The notes under the pieces were generated by a model. The model was not told the DNA's origin. It made no database searches and saw nothing but the letters and a program-made list of their open reading frames with translations. A DNA stretch of 55,739 bases from Bacillus solimangrovi (GTDB lineage Bacteria; Bacillota; Bacilli; Bacillales; Bacillaceae_N), in NCBI RefSeq assembly GCF_001742425.1, contig NZ_MJEH01000017.1, positions 1-55,739 on the forward strand, read 5' to 3'. Numbering within the stretch: position 1 is the first letter of the stretch; each line of letters opens with the position of its first letter. This document shows, piece after piece, positions 26,922-35,112 of this stretch. The translations under genes were made by a program, and so were the position numbers.

Positions 26922-27260
26922 ATTTATAAGTATAGTGATGAAGAATTCGTGGAGAAAGTTAAAGATAAAATTGGAAACGTAAGAGCTTTTAAAAAACACT
27001 TACGAGAGAAAGGATTAATTGGCAATAGGCAGCAGTTCTCGGAAGAGCACATACAAACTTTTAATGATATTAAACAATATAAGTTAACAAATCATACAAC
27101 TTGGGAAATCGCATTTAAAGTGTGTTTAGATAAAATTCCAAACCAGATTATTGAAAATCTTTCATTGGGAACTGAAATTGCTGAATCTAATCCAAACAAG
27201 ATTGAGGACCTTCTTAGTGAGATTTTGGATATATTAAAACGTATTGAATCAAAGCTTTAG
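26922..27260 (+). CDS. Small putative DNA-binding regulator of the restriction-modification system; ATT start inferred
   Basis: 112 residues. The middle (HLREKGLIGNRQQFSEEHIQ, then TFNDIKQYKLTNHTTWEIAF) resembles a MerR-type winged helix, where a xGLI segment is followed by an aromatic-S-E-E-x-I helix and a short second helix; the C-terminus is a charged helix suited to dimerisation. I infer a control protein for the two methyltransferases downstream. GGAGGG (26910-26915) lies 6 bases before ATT 26922, and no ATG, GTG or TTG in frame fits that RBS; the next usable start, GTG 26949, has none. ATT initiation is known from infC. The family call is weak. Confidence 0.55.
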   Translation: MYKYSDEEFVEKVKDKIGNVRAFKKHLREKGLIGNRQQFSEEHIQTFNDIKQYKLTNHTTWEIAFKVCLDKIPNQIIENLSLGTEIAESNPNKIEDLLSEILDILKRIESKL

Positions 27261-27390
27261 TAAAAGGTAAAATATTAAATATTTTAATATATTTTCACTC
27301 CCTTTGAAAGATAAAATTTATGTTATAGTTAATAAGTTATTCACTAAAATTTATGATTATATTCGTTAGGAATATATGAAAGGTGCAAAT

Positions 27391-28518
27391 ATGAATATAG
27401 CAAATGATATAAAAGAAAAGCTTCATGAAATAGATTGGGACTTTACTCGTTCAAGTGCAACCAAAGGAATTCATTCGATTCATCCTTATCCAGCAAAATT
27501 CATTCCTGAAATTCCGAGAACGTTATTGGACACTCTTCCTTTGCCTGAGGGGACAGCGGTTCTTGACCCTTTTTGCGGTAGTGGAACTACTCTTGTAGAA
27601 GCTCAAAGTAAGGGATACCCAACAGTTGGGGTGGATTTAAATCCTATAGCTTGTTTGATAAGTAAAGTCAAAACTAATACTTTACAGTCTGACTTTGTAA
27701 ATATCGCTGAAGAATGTATTAGCAGAGCAAAGAAAAATAATAATGAAATTAACAAAGAGATTCCAAATGTTAATCATTGGTTTAAAGAGGATATCCAGCA
27801 TGCAATAGCTGTTTTAGTTTCTGAAATTGACAAAGTAGAGCATGAAACTACTAGAAATGGTTTGAGACTAGCACTATCAAGTATTATTGTTCGAGTCTCA
27901 AATCAAGAAAGTGATACAAGATATGCAGCAATAGAAAAGAATGTAACAAAAGAAAATGTTTTTAGTTATTTTTTAGTAGCATGTCAAAAATTAAGTCAAT
28001 ATCTTGGAGAGAATTTATTTGAAAATAAGTTAAGCACTCAGATAATTAATAAAAGTATCCTAGAAGTAACCCCTTCAGACATAAAAAAACCTATTGGCAT
28101 GGTTATTACTTCCCCTCCTTATCCAAATGCCTACGAATATTGGTTATATCACAAATATCGTATGTGGTGGCTGGGATATAACCCAAATGAAGTTAAAACT
28201 AGTGAAATAGGTGCAAGAGCCCATTATTTTAAGAAAAACCATCAAACTATAGATGATTTTAAATTACAGATGGATAATGTAATGGAATTACTAACAAAAG
28301 TGGTTGTTTCTTCTGGGTACATTTGTTTTGTGGTTGGACGTTCTATTATTCATGGGCAACATTATGATAATTCTAAAATAATTGAGGATTTAGCTTTGAA
28401 ACATAATTTATCTGTTGTAGCGATTATTGATAGGAATATTGCTAAGCATAGAAAGTCTTTTAATTTATCTCATGCAAAGATTAAAAAAGAAACTTTATTA
28501 ATATTACAAAAAATTTAA
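27391..28518 (+). CDS. Type IIS DNA methyltransferase 1 (N4-cytosine type, BfiI-like system)
   Basis: S-adenosylmethionine-dependent DNA methyltransferase protecting one strand of an asymmetric site. 375 residues with AdoMet motif I DPFCGSGTT (59-67), catalytic motif IV TSPPYPNAY (SPPY 241-244, typical of N4-cytosine enzymes) and an N-terminal HPYPAKFIPE box shared with its partner (HEYKGKFNPQ). I took ATG 27391 after AAAGGTG; ATG 27376 after TAGGA is possible and would add 5 residues. The second methyltransferase follows after 21 bases. The BfiI system is known to use two N4mC enzymes, one per strand, which is what the context shows here. Confidence 0.85.
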   Translation: MNIANDIKEKLHEIDWDFTRSSATKGIHSIHPYPAKFIPEIPRTLLDTLPLPEGTAVLDPFCGSGTTLVEAQSKGYPTVGVDLNPIACLISKVKTNTLQSDFVNIAEECISRAKKNNNEINKEIPNVNHWFKEDIQHAIAVLVSEIDKVEHETTRNGLRLALSSIIVRVSNQESDTRYAAIEKNVTKENVFSYFLVACQKLSQYLGENLFENKLSTQIINKSILEVTPSDIKKPIGMVITSPPYPNAYEYWLYHKYRMWWLGYNPNEVKTSEIGARAHYFKKNHQTIDDFKLQMDNVMELLTKVVVSSGYICFVVGRSIIHGQHYDNSKIIEDLALKHNLSVVAIIDRNIAKHRKSFNLSHAKIKKETLLILQKI

Positions 28519-28539
28519 ATCTCGAAAGGAGGTATTTAG

Positions 28540-30054
28540 ATGCATTATCGCTTATTCTGGAATAATTACAAATACTTTCCGTATGAAAAAGAGCTAGCTT
28601 TAAAAGAAGTTGAGGCATTATTAAATCCTCAAGAAATTTATTCAGAGAATGATGTAATAAACATTGAACTAGGCGAAACCGCTTCTGCAAATGAAAAGTT
28701 AAAAAAACTCACTTATTTTTCCATGGTGGAGTCAGAAAATGAAACGATAATACCTTCTCAAGTGAGAGTTGAACAAACTGCAGGTAATTCTACAAATAAC
28801 AGACAAGCTACAAGGTATTCAGCACATGGTATTCATGAATATAAAGGTAAATTTAATCCCCAGGTGGTCAAGTCTCTTCTGAATATTTTTAACGTGGATG
28901 AAAATAGTAATGTAATTGACCCGTTTTCTGGAAGTGGAACAACTCTACTTGAATGTTCACTTCAAAACATAAATGCTATCGGTCTAGACATTAATCCTTT
29001 GGCTGTATTCATTGCAAATGCGAAACAAATAGCTATATCAAATCCTGCTGAGAAAATTGCTGAAGCAGGGAATAAAATTATTAGAGAATTTCATCAGTCC
29101 AATAAAGTATTTGAGTTACCAGCAAATTTAACTGAACGTGAAGAATATTTACTTAAATGGTTTCCCGAAGAAACTTTTTTTGAAATTGAATTTTTAAGGG
29201 AAAGTATAAATCATAATGCTGGTCCACTAAAAAATATATTTCTAGTTCTACTAAGTAATCTTATACGTGAATATTCTTTACAAGAACCTGCTGATTTAAG
29301 GATTCGAAGACGTAAATCACCTTTTCCAGAAGAATTACTTATTGACGCATATGAGTTATCCATAAATAAGTTTGTTAATAACATAAGAGCTTCCCAAGAA
29401 ACTACAGGGTTAAAAATAAAGAAAAACAAAGCGATAAATTTTGATTCAAGAAAATTAGAAGCACAAGAAGGGGTATTAGATTTAAATTATTTTGATGCAG
29501 GAATCACAAGTCCACCTTATGCGACGGCTTTACCATATATCGATACACAGCGTCTTAGCCTAGTTTGGTTAGGGCTAATCCCTCCTAATGAAATTATGCC
29601 TTTAGAAGGTAATCTTATAGGGAGCAGAGAGTTTAAAAATGCTGTAAAAAAAGAGTGGCAAGGAAAGATGTTAAATAATGCTTCACAGATACCTGAATCG
29701 TTATTTATGTATTGCAATACGTTACAAAACGCATTAAGTGAGTCAGACGGCTTTCGCCGACAAGCAGTTCCGTTACTTTTATATAGGTATCTTGCTGATA
29801 TGATGTTAATGTTTAAAAACCTATTACCTTACTTTAAAAAAAATGCACCGTATGCACTGATAGTTGGACATAATCATACTACCTTAGGGGGAAAGAGGTT
29901 TGATATTAATACTCCAAAACTCCTTGTGGAAATTGCAGTTTCTGTAGGGTGGATTCATGATGAGAGTGTAGAACTTCAAACTTATAAAAGGTATGGTATT
30001 CATCATAAAAATGCTGTAAATAATGAAACTTTGATTATTCTAAGGAAGCCTTAA
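28540..30054 (+). CDS. Type IIS DNA methyltransferase 2 (N4-cytosine type, BfiI-like system)
   Basis: Partner enzyme, predicted to methylate the opposite strand of the same recognition site. 504 residues: a unique N-terminal region (1-90), HGIHEYKGKFNPQ (97-109), motif I DPFSGSGTT (127-135) and motif IV TSPPYATALPY (SPPY 324-327) followed by a target-recognition region. AAAGGAGG precedes the ATG. It is tail-to-tail with the nuclease gene across a shared hairpin, so M and R come from separate promoters, which permits methylation before cutting. Confidence 0.87.
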   Translation: MHYRLFWNNYKYFPYEKELALKEVEALLNPQEIYSENDVINIELGETASANEKLKKLTYFSMVESENETIIPSQVRVEQTAGNSTNNRQATRYSAHGIHEYKGKFNPQVVKSLLNIFNVDENSNVIDPFSGSGTTLLECSLQNINAIGLDINPLAVFIANAKQIAISNPAEKIAEAGNKIIREFHQSNKVFELPANLTEREEYLLKWFPEETFFEIEFLRESINHNAGPLKNIFLVLLSNLIREYSLQEPADLRIRRRKSPFPEELLIDAYELSINKFVNNIRASQETTGLKIKKNKAINFDSRKLEAQEGVLDLNYFDAGITSPPYATALPYIDTQRLSLVWLGLIPPNEIMPLEGNLIGSREFKNAVKKEWQGKMLNNASQIPESLFMYCNTLQNALSESDGFRRQAVPLLLYRYLADMMLMFKNLLPYFKKNAPYALIVGHNHTTLGGKRFDINTPKLLVEIAVSVGWIHDESVELQTYKRYGIHHKNAVNNETLIILRKP

Positions 30055-30058
30055 CCAA

Positions 30059-30092
30059 TAGCTGGTATTGTTTTTGAACAATACCAGCTATA
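30059..30092. terminator. Bidirectional terminator between M2 and the nuclease gene
   Basis: A perfect 14-bp stem (30059-30072 with 30077-30090), loop TTTG, with T/A-rich flanks on both sides. Confidence 0.85.
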
Positions 30093-30099
30093 ATTTTGC

Positions 30100-31176
30100 T
30101 TAAAAGGTAACCCCAATAATCCTTCCAAATTCTTCATTAGAAATATAGCCAAATCTTTTCCCTCTGTTACCAATAAAACTGACTGCATAAGGGTCAAGTT
30201 GAGAATACTTAGGGGTACCTTGTTTAATTATCCTTAGTTCATAATCAGAGTCACCAACACGTGTTATTGCCGCAATATCGTTACTTTCTGCTACTCCAGT
30301 GTACCGTAATTTCCCTGTTCCAAGTCTAAAATCAAAGTTATTTTCAGCCTCAAAGGTAACTCTACATTGAGTATCTGTATAATTGATGTCAATATAATTC
30401 ATATTTATTAAACTAGAGTAAGTTGCTTTTGTTCCACGTCGATTTCTAATAGTCAAAGGTGGGAAGAAGTCATAACTATCTTTACTTAGCCAGAAATACT
30501 GTGTTCCTTGACCAGCAGTAGTGCCTGGCGCAGCTTGTATTCTAGCTGTATCAGCGTGACCTAAAGTAACAATTAACGTAACTCTCTCGGTTTCATCTAA
30601 TGTCAAGTTTGTTGTACGCTCATCATAAAGTAGATTCCAGCCAGGAGATGCGTCAGTAGCGTTAGTCATATTATGAATATGCCAGTTCTGATTCAGCATT
30701 TCACTTATCATGTCATTCCACGAAAATCCCATTGATTGAGTAGTATTATTGTCTAAAAGAAGAGAAGCTTCAATGTTTTGGGACATACCAGGGCCAGTAA
30801 AATTACCAGATGAAACTACTAAAGATTCTCCTGAATTATTACTAGCTCCATATAATTTTGCATGTAATATTCGTTTTCTATTAATAATATGTACCTCTAC
30901 ACCTCTATTTAGTAACTCTTCAACAACTTGCCTACTAGAAAGTCTTTGGGAGGTACTTCCACCCAAAATAGCAATAACTCTTCCTCCTTGGTTTATGTGC
31001 TCTGTAAAGGTTTCATAGAATCTAACCCCACCGTTATAGTTGGAAAATCCCGATATTAAATAAAGGGTACCCTCTCCAGGAGTGTGATTAGAGACCCATA
31101 CATTTTCAAGCATTCCTATTAATCCTTTTGGTCTTCCAGTTGCATAAACGTTTGGATGTAAAGAGAAAAAATTCAA
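30100..31176 (-). CDS. BfiI-type restriction endonuclease (phospholipase D fold, type IIS)
   Basis: 358 residues, exactly the length of BfiI, and from memory nearly the same sequence throughout. BfiI is a type IIS enzyme recognising ACTGGG and cutting 5/4 bases downstream without metal ions. The N-terminal PLD-like half shows the HxK motif ILHAKLYG with His105 and Lys107 (His105 is the BfiI nucleophile), then SSGNFTG. The C-terminal half (about 200-358) is the B3-like DNA-recognition domain. The start is TTG at 31176, after AAGGGGG. The same recognition site is likely but not proven. Isoschizomers BmrI and BmuI show the family is spread among bacilli. Confidence 0.95.
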   Translation of the reverse strand: MNFFSLHPNVYATGRPKGLIGMLENVWVSNHTPGEGTLYLISGFSNYNGGVRFYETFTEHINQGGRVIAILGGSTSQRLSSRQVVEELLNRGVEVHIINRKRILHAKLYGASNNSGESLVVSSGNFTGPGMSQNIEASLLLDNNTTQSMGFSWNDMISEMLNQNWHIHNMTNATDASPGWNLLYDERTTNLTLDETERVTLIVTLGHADTARIQAAPGTTAGQGTQYFWLSKDSYDFFPPLTIRNRRGTKATYSSLINMNYIDINYTDTQCRVTFEAENNFDFRLGTGKLRYTGVAESNDIAAITRVGDSDYELRIIKQGTPKYSQLDPYAVSFIGNRGKRFGYISNEEFGRIIGVTF

Positions 31177-31428
31177 TTGTACTCCCCCTTAGTTCTTAAG
31201 TTCTATATCTACATAAATATTACCATATTTCTTCCTTGTTGCTATATGAATTACCAACTGCAAACTGTAATGAATAATATTTTAAATATATATTATTCAT
31301 ATTACCTTCGTATGAAGTACTGGCAGCTGAAAGGAACAATCAATACGTTTACAAGTCAGAGAGGGTTGCTCTATAAGAGTTTTCGTCTCTTTTTTCGTGT
31401 TTGATTTCCCGGTAAAGGAGGTGAGAGT
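31177..31428. other. Divergent promoter spacer
   Basis: 252 AT-rich bases between the nuclease gene and the mini-operon. It must hold both promoters; I see no strong consensus pair. A small CTCT-ATA-AGAG hairpin near 31370 is too weak to call. Confidence 0.4.
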
Positions 31429-31518
31429 ATGACACCAATTGACCTATTCAAAGCAGGCGTGGCGTTTGGCGTATCTATTTACGTTTATGTGAAGAAGAAC
31501 ACTAATTTTGAAAAATAA
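31429..31518 (+). CDS. 29-residue hydrophobic peptide 1
   Basis: MTPIDLFKAGVAFG, VSIYVYVKKN, TNFEK. Very strong RBS AAAGGAGGTGAG 5-7 bases before the ATG. One probable membrane helix (about 6-23) followed by a basic tail. No family recognised. First of three tightly coupled small genes. Confidence 0.6.
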   Translation: MTPIDLFKAGVAFGVSIYVYVKKNTNFEK

Positions 31519-31531
31519 AGGAGGAATAGCA

Positions 31532-31621
31532 ATGCAATACTTTTTAATAGGAACAGTGGTAGGCATCATAACTTGTTTAGCTGAAGAAATTAAACAAAAA
31601 TCGTATAGGTGTTATAGATAA
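31532..31621 (+). CDS. 29-residue hydrophobic peptide 2
   Basis: MQYFLIGTVVGIITCLAEEI followed by KQKSYRCYR. RBS AAAGGAGG upstream. One membrane helix and a basic C-terminus. Its stop TAA overlaps the next start (TAATG). Function unknown; such peptides occur in phages, mobile elements and as type I toxins. Confidence 0.6.
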   Translation: MQYFLIGTVVGIITCLAEEIKQKSYRCYR

Positions 31622-31938
31622 TGATAAGAGTTCGAATGTTCAATGATTTATATAAAATTGAAGGTGCGTTTCCCAGGGATTTTGTAAACTATCTAAAGTG
31701 CGAGTTTACAATGCTTTATGACTACTTAGGTAATGGTGAAAGATTTGAGAACTTTCAGCTCTCTGAATCTCAAACCATAATTATTTTAGAAGAATTAAAA
31801 GAAAGAAATGATATTCTGAAACATCAGTGGGATGTGGAATATCTAGAAGAAATCAGTGTGAAAGATGTAACAGTTGAAAGAATAGGAATCAATTTAGAAT
31901 TCGACATACAACTCTACTACTACGTTAAAAGGTGTTAA
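31621..31938 (+). CDS. Hypothetical protein, 105 aa
   Basis: Soluble mixed alpha/beta protein (MIRVRMFNDLYKIEGAFPRD...), rich in Glu, Tyr and Phe, with no motif I recognise. It is coupled to peptide 2 by TAATG. It ends 82 bp before the Lamassu-like genes, which have their own promoter, so it belongs with the two tiny genes upstream. It is too short and in the wrong place to be the LmuC subunit that some Lamassu systems have between nuclease and ATPase. Confidence 0.6.
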   Translation: MIRVRMFNDLYKIEGAFPRDFVNYLKCEFTMLYDYLGNGERFENFQLSESQTIIILEELKERNDILKHQWDVEYLEEISVKDVTVERIGINLEFDIQLYYYVKRC

Positions 31939-31979
31939 TTGGTAATAAATGTTGTTAGGGACCTATTTTATCGATACAA

Positions 31980-32008
31980 TTGAGGAAAGTTATTTATTCA
32001 TATATTAA
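31980..32008 (+). promoter_or_regulatory. Promoter of the Lamassu-like operon
   Basis: TTGAGG (31980-31985), 17 bp, TATTAA (32003-32008), 37 bp before the start codon. Confidence 0.5.
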
Positions 32009-32044
32009 TAAACTCTCAGATTGAGAATGAATAGGATTGATTAC

Positions 32045-33124
32045 ATGGATAAACTAAAAGACTCATTTGTTAAGCCGAGAGACATTAGTGGTCCCCGTTC
32101 TTCAAATAGATTTGATTATCAAAAAGATTGGGCTATTTTAAAGATGATGGAAATGTATGAAGTTGAAGAAGACTTCTTACTAGTTATGGACTATTACGAT
32201 GATGTAGTTGTTTATGATTCAGCTTCAGACCCTGAAAACGTTTCCTTTTTTCAAATAAAAACAAGTTCAAAGAATTGGACTTTGAATTCTTTAACAAAAA
32301 GAAAACCAGGAGCGGAAGGACCTTCTTTGTCAATTTTAGGGAAAATGTATGAATGCAAGATGCAATTTCCAGAGCATACTTTATCACTTAATTTCATTTC
32401 GAATTACACTTATAATTTAAAATTATTAAGTGGAGAAAAGAGCATTACAAAGAAAAAAATTTGTCTTTCAGAGCTAGAAGAAGTAACCATCGCAGAAATT
32501 ATCCGCAAGGTGATAGATGAGCATCAATTGAAAGATAACCCAGATTTTGTTGAATTAACGTTTTTTGAGGTATCCGAATTATTAGTAGATAATCGAGAAA
32601 CTTATTTAAAGGGTAAATTATCAGAGTTTATTGAAAAACAAAATCCTGATTCAAAATATAAGGTTAGCGTTATTTACGATGCAATATTTAGTGAAGTGAA
32701 AGTAAAAAACAACTATGAAAGTGACATCTCTTCTTTCGAAGAATTAGCGAAGCATAAAGGAATTAGCCGAGAACAATTTAAAGAACATATTCAAATGTTC
32801 TCAACAGATGACGAAGAACAGGAGCGCTGGAAATTTATTAATGACTCCCTTTTGCAAGAAAACATGCCTTTTTCAGACCGGCTTAAAATAAAGCAGGCAT
32901 GGGATGATTATAGAGTAGATAAGATGAATTATGCTAATTTAAAATTGAGAAATACAATCACTATTATCTCAAAAATGATAGAAACATATAAAGAAAAACA
33001 GATTATAAATTTACAAAATGATTTATTAAAGCCGGTATATAACGAATATATATCTAAGGAATCCAATTCATTTTATAGCGAATATTATATCAAGGTCATA
33101 ATTTTAATGGAGTTTAGTAAATGA
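32045..33124 (+). CDS. Lamassu-like effector nuclease LmuA (DUF4297/Cap4-type)
   Basis: Probable anti-phage effector that degrades DNA once its ATPase partner senses invasion. 359 residues. The N-terminal domain reads PRDISGPRSSNRFDYQKDWA, then DYYDDVVVYD and FFQIKTSSKNW (Gln70-Ile-Lys72), the arrangement of a PD-(D/E)xK nuclease of the DUF4297 family, opening with the family's 'GxRxxNRF-Y' element. The C-terminal half is helical. ATG 32045 follows TAGGA at 8 bases; TTG 32021 and ATG 32027 lack an RBS. The SMC-like gene follows after 45 bp. Family by remembered motif, not by search. Confidence 0.72.
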   Translation: MDKLKDSFVKPRDISGPRSSNRFDYQKDWAILKMMEMYEVEEDFLLVMDYYDDVVVYDSASDPENVSFFQIKTSSKNWTLNSLTKRKPGAEGPSLSILGKMYECKMQFPEHTLSLNFISNYTYNLKLLSGEKSITKKKICLSELEEVTIAEIIRKVIDEHQLKDNPDFVELTFFEVSELLVDNRETYLKGKLSEFIEKQNPDSKYKVSVIYDAIFSEVKVKNNYESDISSFEELAKHKGISREQFKEHIQMFSTDDEEQERWKFINDSLLQENMPFSDRLKIKQAWDDYRVDKMNYANLKLRNTITIISKMIETYKEKQIINLQNDLLKPVYNEYISKESNSFYSEYYIKVIILMEFSK

Positions 33125-33169
33125 GCGGAAATTTCAGAAGACTAATTCGGAATTTGAGGTTAGATAACT

Positions 33170-34855
33170 ATGAAAAGAATGATAATAAAGGAAATAAAAC
33201 TAGTGTCGTTTCTAGAGGAAAAGGCAAAGAAGGTAACATTTCATCCAAACATAACAGTGATAAAGGGAGATAACCATACTGGAAAATCGTCATTAATAAA
33301 AAGTATTTATTGGACATTTGGTGCTGACCCAAAGGACTTACATCCTAAATGGAAGAATGCAAATGTTATTTCTTTAGTTAAGTTTTCTCTTGATGGAAAA
33401 ACTTATTCTATTCTTAGAAAAGAAAGGTTTTTCGCTGTTTTTGATGACGAAATGAATGTTATAGATACTTTTAATGGTATCACTAATGGCATTGGGCCTT
33501 TCATTGCCCAATTGTTTAACTATAAAATGGTTCTTAACAATAGTAAGGGAGAATCGCTTATCCCTCCTCCAGCTTATTTTCTTCTACCTTTTTACATTGA
33601 CCAGGATATAAGCTGGAATAAGAATTGGGAGTCCTTTGATAGACTTTCTCAATTTAGTAATTGGAGAAATGATGTAGTAAATTATCATACTGGCATTAGA
33701 CCGAATGAATATTATGAAATAAACGCAGCAATAAGAAACTATAAAAAAGAAATATCTGCATTGGAGAATGAAAGGAAAATCTCAAGCAACTTTATATCAA
33801 AAATTAGTAACCAAATAAAAGAGGAAGTTGTAGCTATTGACACAGTTCAATTTAAAAAAGAGATTGATGAGTTATTATCGCTTTATGATGTATTAAACAA
33901 AAAAGGTTCTAAGTTAAAACAGAAAATCTTAGAGTTAGAAAATCATAAGATACACATAGAACAGCAAATCAAAATAGTAAACAGCACTATAGCTGAATTA
34001 AAGGATGATTTTGAATTTGCAATGGAACAAACTGATTCTGTAGAGTGTCCGACGTGCGGTAATATTTATGAGAACTCATTTGCAGAGCGTTTTGCAATTG
34101 CAAAAGATGAAGATACTTGTAAAGAATTGTTATTAAGTCTGAATTCAGACTTAAAAAAAATTGTAGAAAGCATTCAATCTGAATACAAAAGTTATGATAA
34201 GAATAATCATGAGCAAGAAAAAATAAAGGGTATTCTCTCAAAAAAACAAGGAGCGGTAAAGCTAAAAGACATAATTTTAAATGAAGGTAAAAGAGAAATG
34301 AACTTACTTATGGAGGAAGAAATAAGTTCATTAAATAATGAAATATATAATAATGAGCAACAAATCGAGGATTTAAAAGAAGAATTAAAAGAATTCGAGG
34401 ATAAGAAACGACAAAAAGAAATTAGAACAAAATACTTTAACTTAATGCAAAGTAATTTAATGAAGCTAGATGTATTAACAATGAGCGAAAAATCTTACAA
34501 AACAATCACTTCCAAAATAGCGGAGACTGGAAGTGGTAAACCTAGAGCATTATTAGCATATTATTTTAGTATTCTTGAAGTAATGAAGGAGTTCTCAACT
34601 TCAGTGTTCTGTCCAATAGTTATTGACTCCCCCAACCAACAAGACCAAGAAAAAGCAAACTTGGATAAGATGTTAGACTTTATAATAGAAAAAAAACCAG
34701 AAGGTTCACAATTAATTTTGGGTCTTGTTGAAATGAATGATATAAGTTTTGAAGGAAAAACTCTTATTTTGAATGAGAAACACAGCTTACTTGGAAAGAG
34801 TGAATATCCTACAATCTCTGTGGAGATAAAAGATTTATTGGAAAAATGTGAATGA
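33170..34855 (+). CDS. Lamassu-like SMC/Rad50-type ATPase LmuB
   Basis: Probable sensor ATPase that binds foreign DNA and releases the nuclease. 561 residues: Walker A GDNHTGKS (33-40), a long coiled-coil arm (about 180-440) with a zinc-hook-like CPTC (293-296) in its middle, then the C-terminal ATPase half with an ABC-signature-like GSGKPRALLA (454-463) and Walker B VIDSP (484-488). RBS GAGGTT before ATG 33170. Only the two-gene form of Lamassu is present. Alternative: another nuclease-plus-SMC defence pair. Confidence 0.72.
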   Translation: MKRMIIKEIKLVSFLEEKAKKVTFHPNITVIKGDNHTGKSSLIKSIYWTFGADPKDLHPKWKNANVISLVKFSLDGKTYSILRKERFFAVFDDEMNVIDTFNGITNGIGPFIAQLFNYKMVLNNSKGESLIPPPAYFLLPFYIDQDISWNKNWESFDRLSQFSNWRNDVVNYHTGIRPNEYYEINAAIRNYKKEISALENERKISSNFISKISNQIKEEVVAIDTVQFKKEIDELLSLYDVLNKKGSKLKQKILELENHKIHIEQQIKIVNSTIAELKDDFEFAMEQTDSVECPTCGNIYENSFAERFAIAKDEDTCKELLLSLNSDLKKIVESIQSEYKSYDKNNHEQEKIKGILSKKQGAVKLKDIILNEGKREMNLLMEEEISSLNNEIYNNEQQIEDLKEELKEFEDKKRQKEIRTKYFNLMQSNLMKLDVLTMSEKSYKTITSKIAETGSGKPRALLAYYFSILEVMKEFSTSVFCPIVIDSPNQQDQEKANLDKMLDFIIEKKPEGSQLILGLVEMNDISFEGKTLILNEKHSLLGKSEYPTISVEIKDLLEKCE

Positions 34856-34865
34856 ATATTAAACA

Positions 34866-34900
34866 CAGCTTTCGTATCAAGCGCACGAAAGCTGTTATTT
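34866..34900 (+). terminator. Terminator of the Lamassu-like operon
   Basis: A perfect 10-bp stem (34866-34875 with 34885-34894) and T-rich tail. Confidence 0.8.
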
Positions 34901-34933
34901 TGACTTAAAAACCTCACTTAGATATACCACGGT

Positions 34934-34951
34934 GAACCGTATCACAAGTAA
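34934..34951 (+). repeat. SCC-like att site, distal copy (relic rlmH 3' end)
   Basis: GAACCGTATCACAAGTAA, preceded by GGT, encodes GEPYHK-stop like the end of RlmH but with three synonymous changes. No other rlmH sequence precedes it. It marks the far border of the island. Confidence 0.75.
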
Positions 34952-35032
34952 TCGCATAGCAGAAAGTTCAGGATATACTAGACAAGTCCATTCTAAATAA
35001 ATTATTAAAAAAGTAGATGTAAGCAGAAAAGA

Positions 35033-35070
35033 GAGGGTTAGTTAATCAAATTAACTAATCCTCTTTTAAA
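35033..35070 (+). terminator. Orphan terminator-like hairpin
   Basis: A 14-bp stem with one G-U pair (35033-35046 with 35050-35063) followed by TTTT. No intact gene lies just upstream. Confidence 0.6.
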
Positions 35071-35112
35071 ATAACTTATAAAAGGTTTTAATCATCATTA
35101 TTAATTTTATAC

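Larger units (their letters stand above)
26731..34951. mobile_element. SCC-like defence island inserted at rlmH
   Basis: About 8.2 kb between two copies of the rlmH 3' end. Including the preceding glycine codon, 18 of 21 bases match, and the three differences (GGG/GGT, CCT/CCG, CAT/CAC) are synonymous, so the far copy still encodes GEPYHK-stop. Cargo: BfiI-type restriction-modification, a mini-operon of tiny genes and a Lamassu-like pair. No serine or tyrosine recombinase, transposase or cch-like helicase is seen, so it is either an SCC-type element that lost or never carried ccr, or one moved in trans. The boundaries are direct observation; the mechanism is inferred from SCC biology. Confidence 0.68.

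Noticed and set aside
33121-33279. Alternative frame starting ATGA at the lmuA stop, considered as LmuC
   Set aside because: About 50 codons of low-complexity Lys/Asn/Gly/Ser residues overlapping lmuB in another frame; no resemblance to LmuC.
34951-35040. Frame RITSNRIAESSGYTRQVHSK after the distal att site, considered as a helix-turn-helix remnant
   Set aside because: Too short, interrupted by stops and overlapping the GEPYHK codons; not enough to support a feature.
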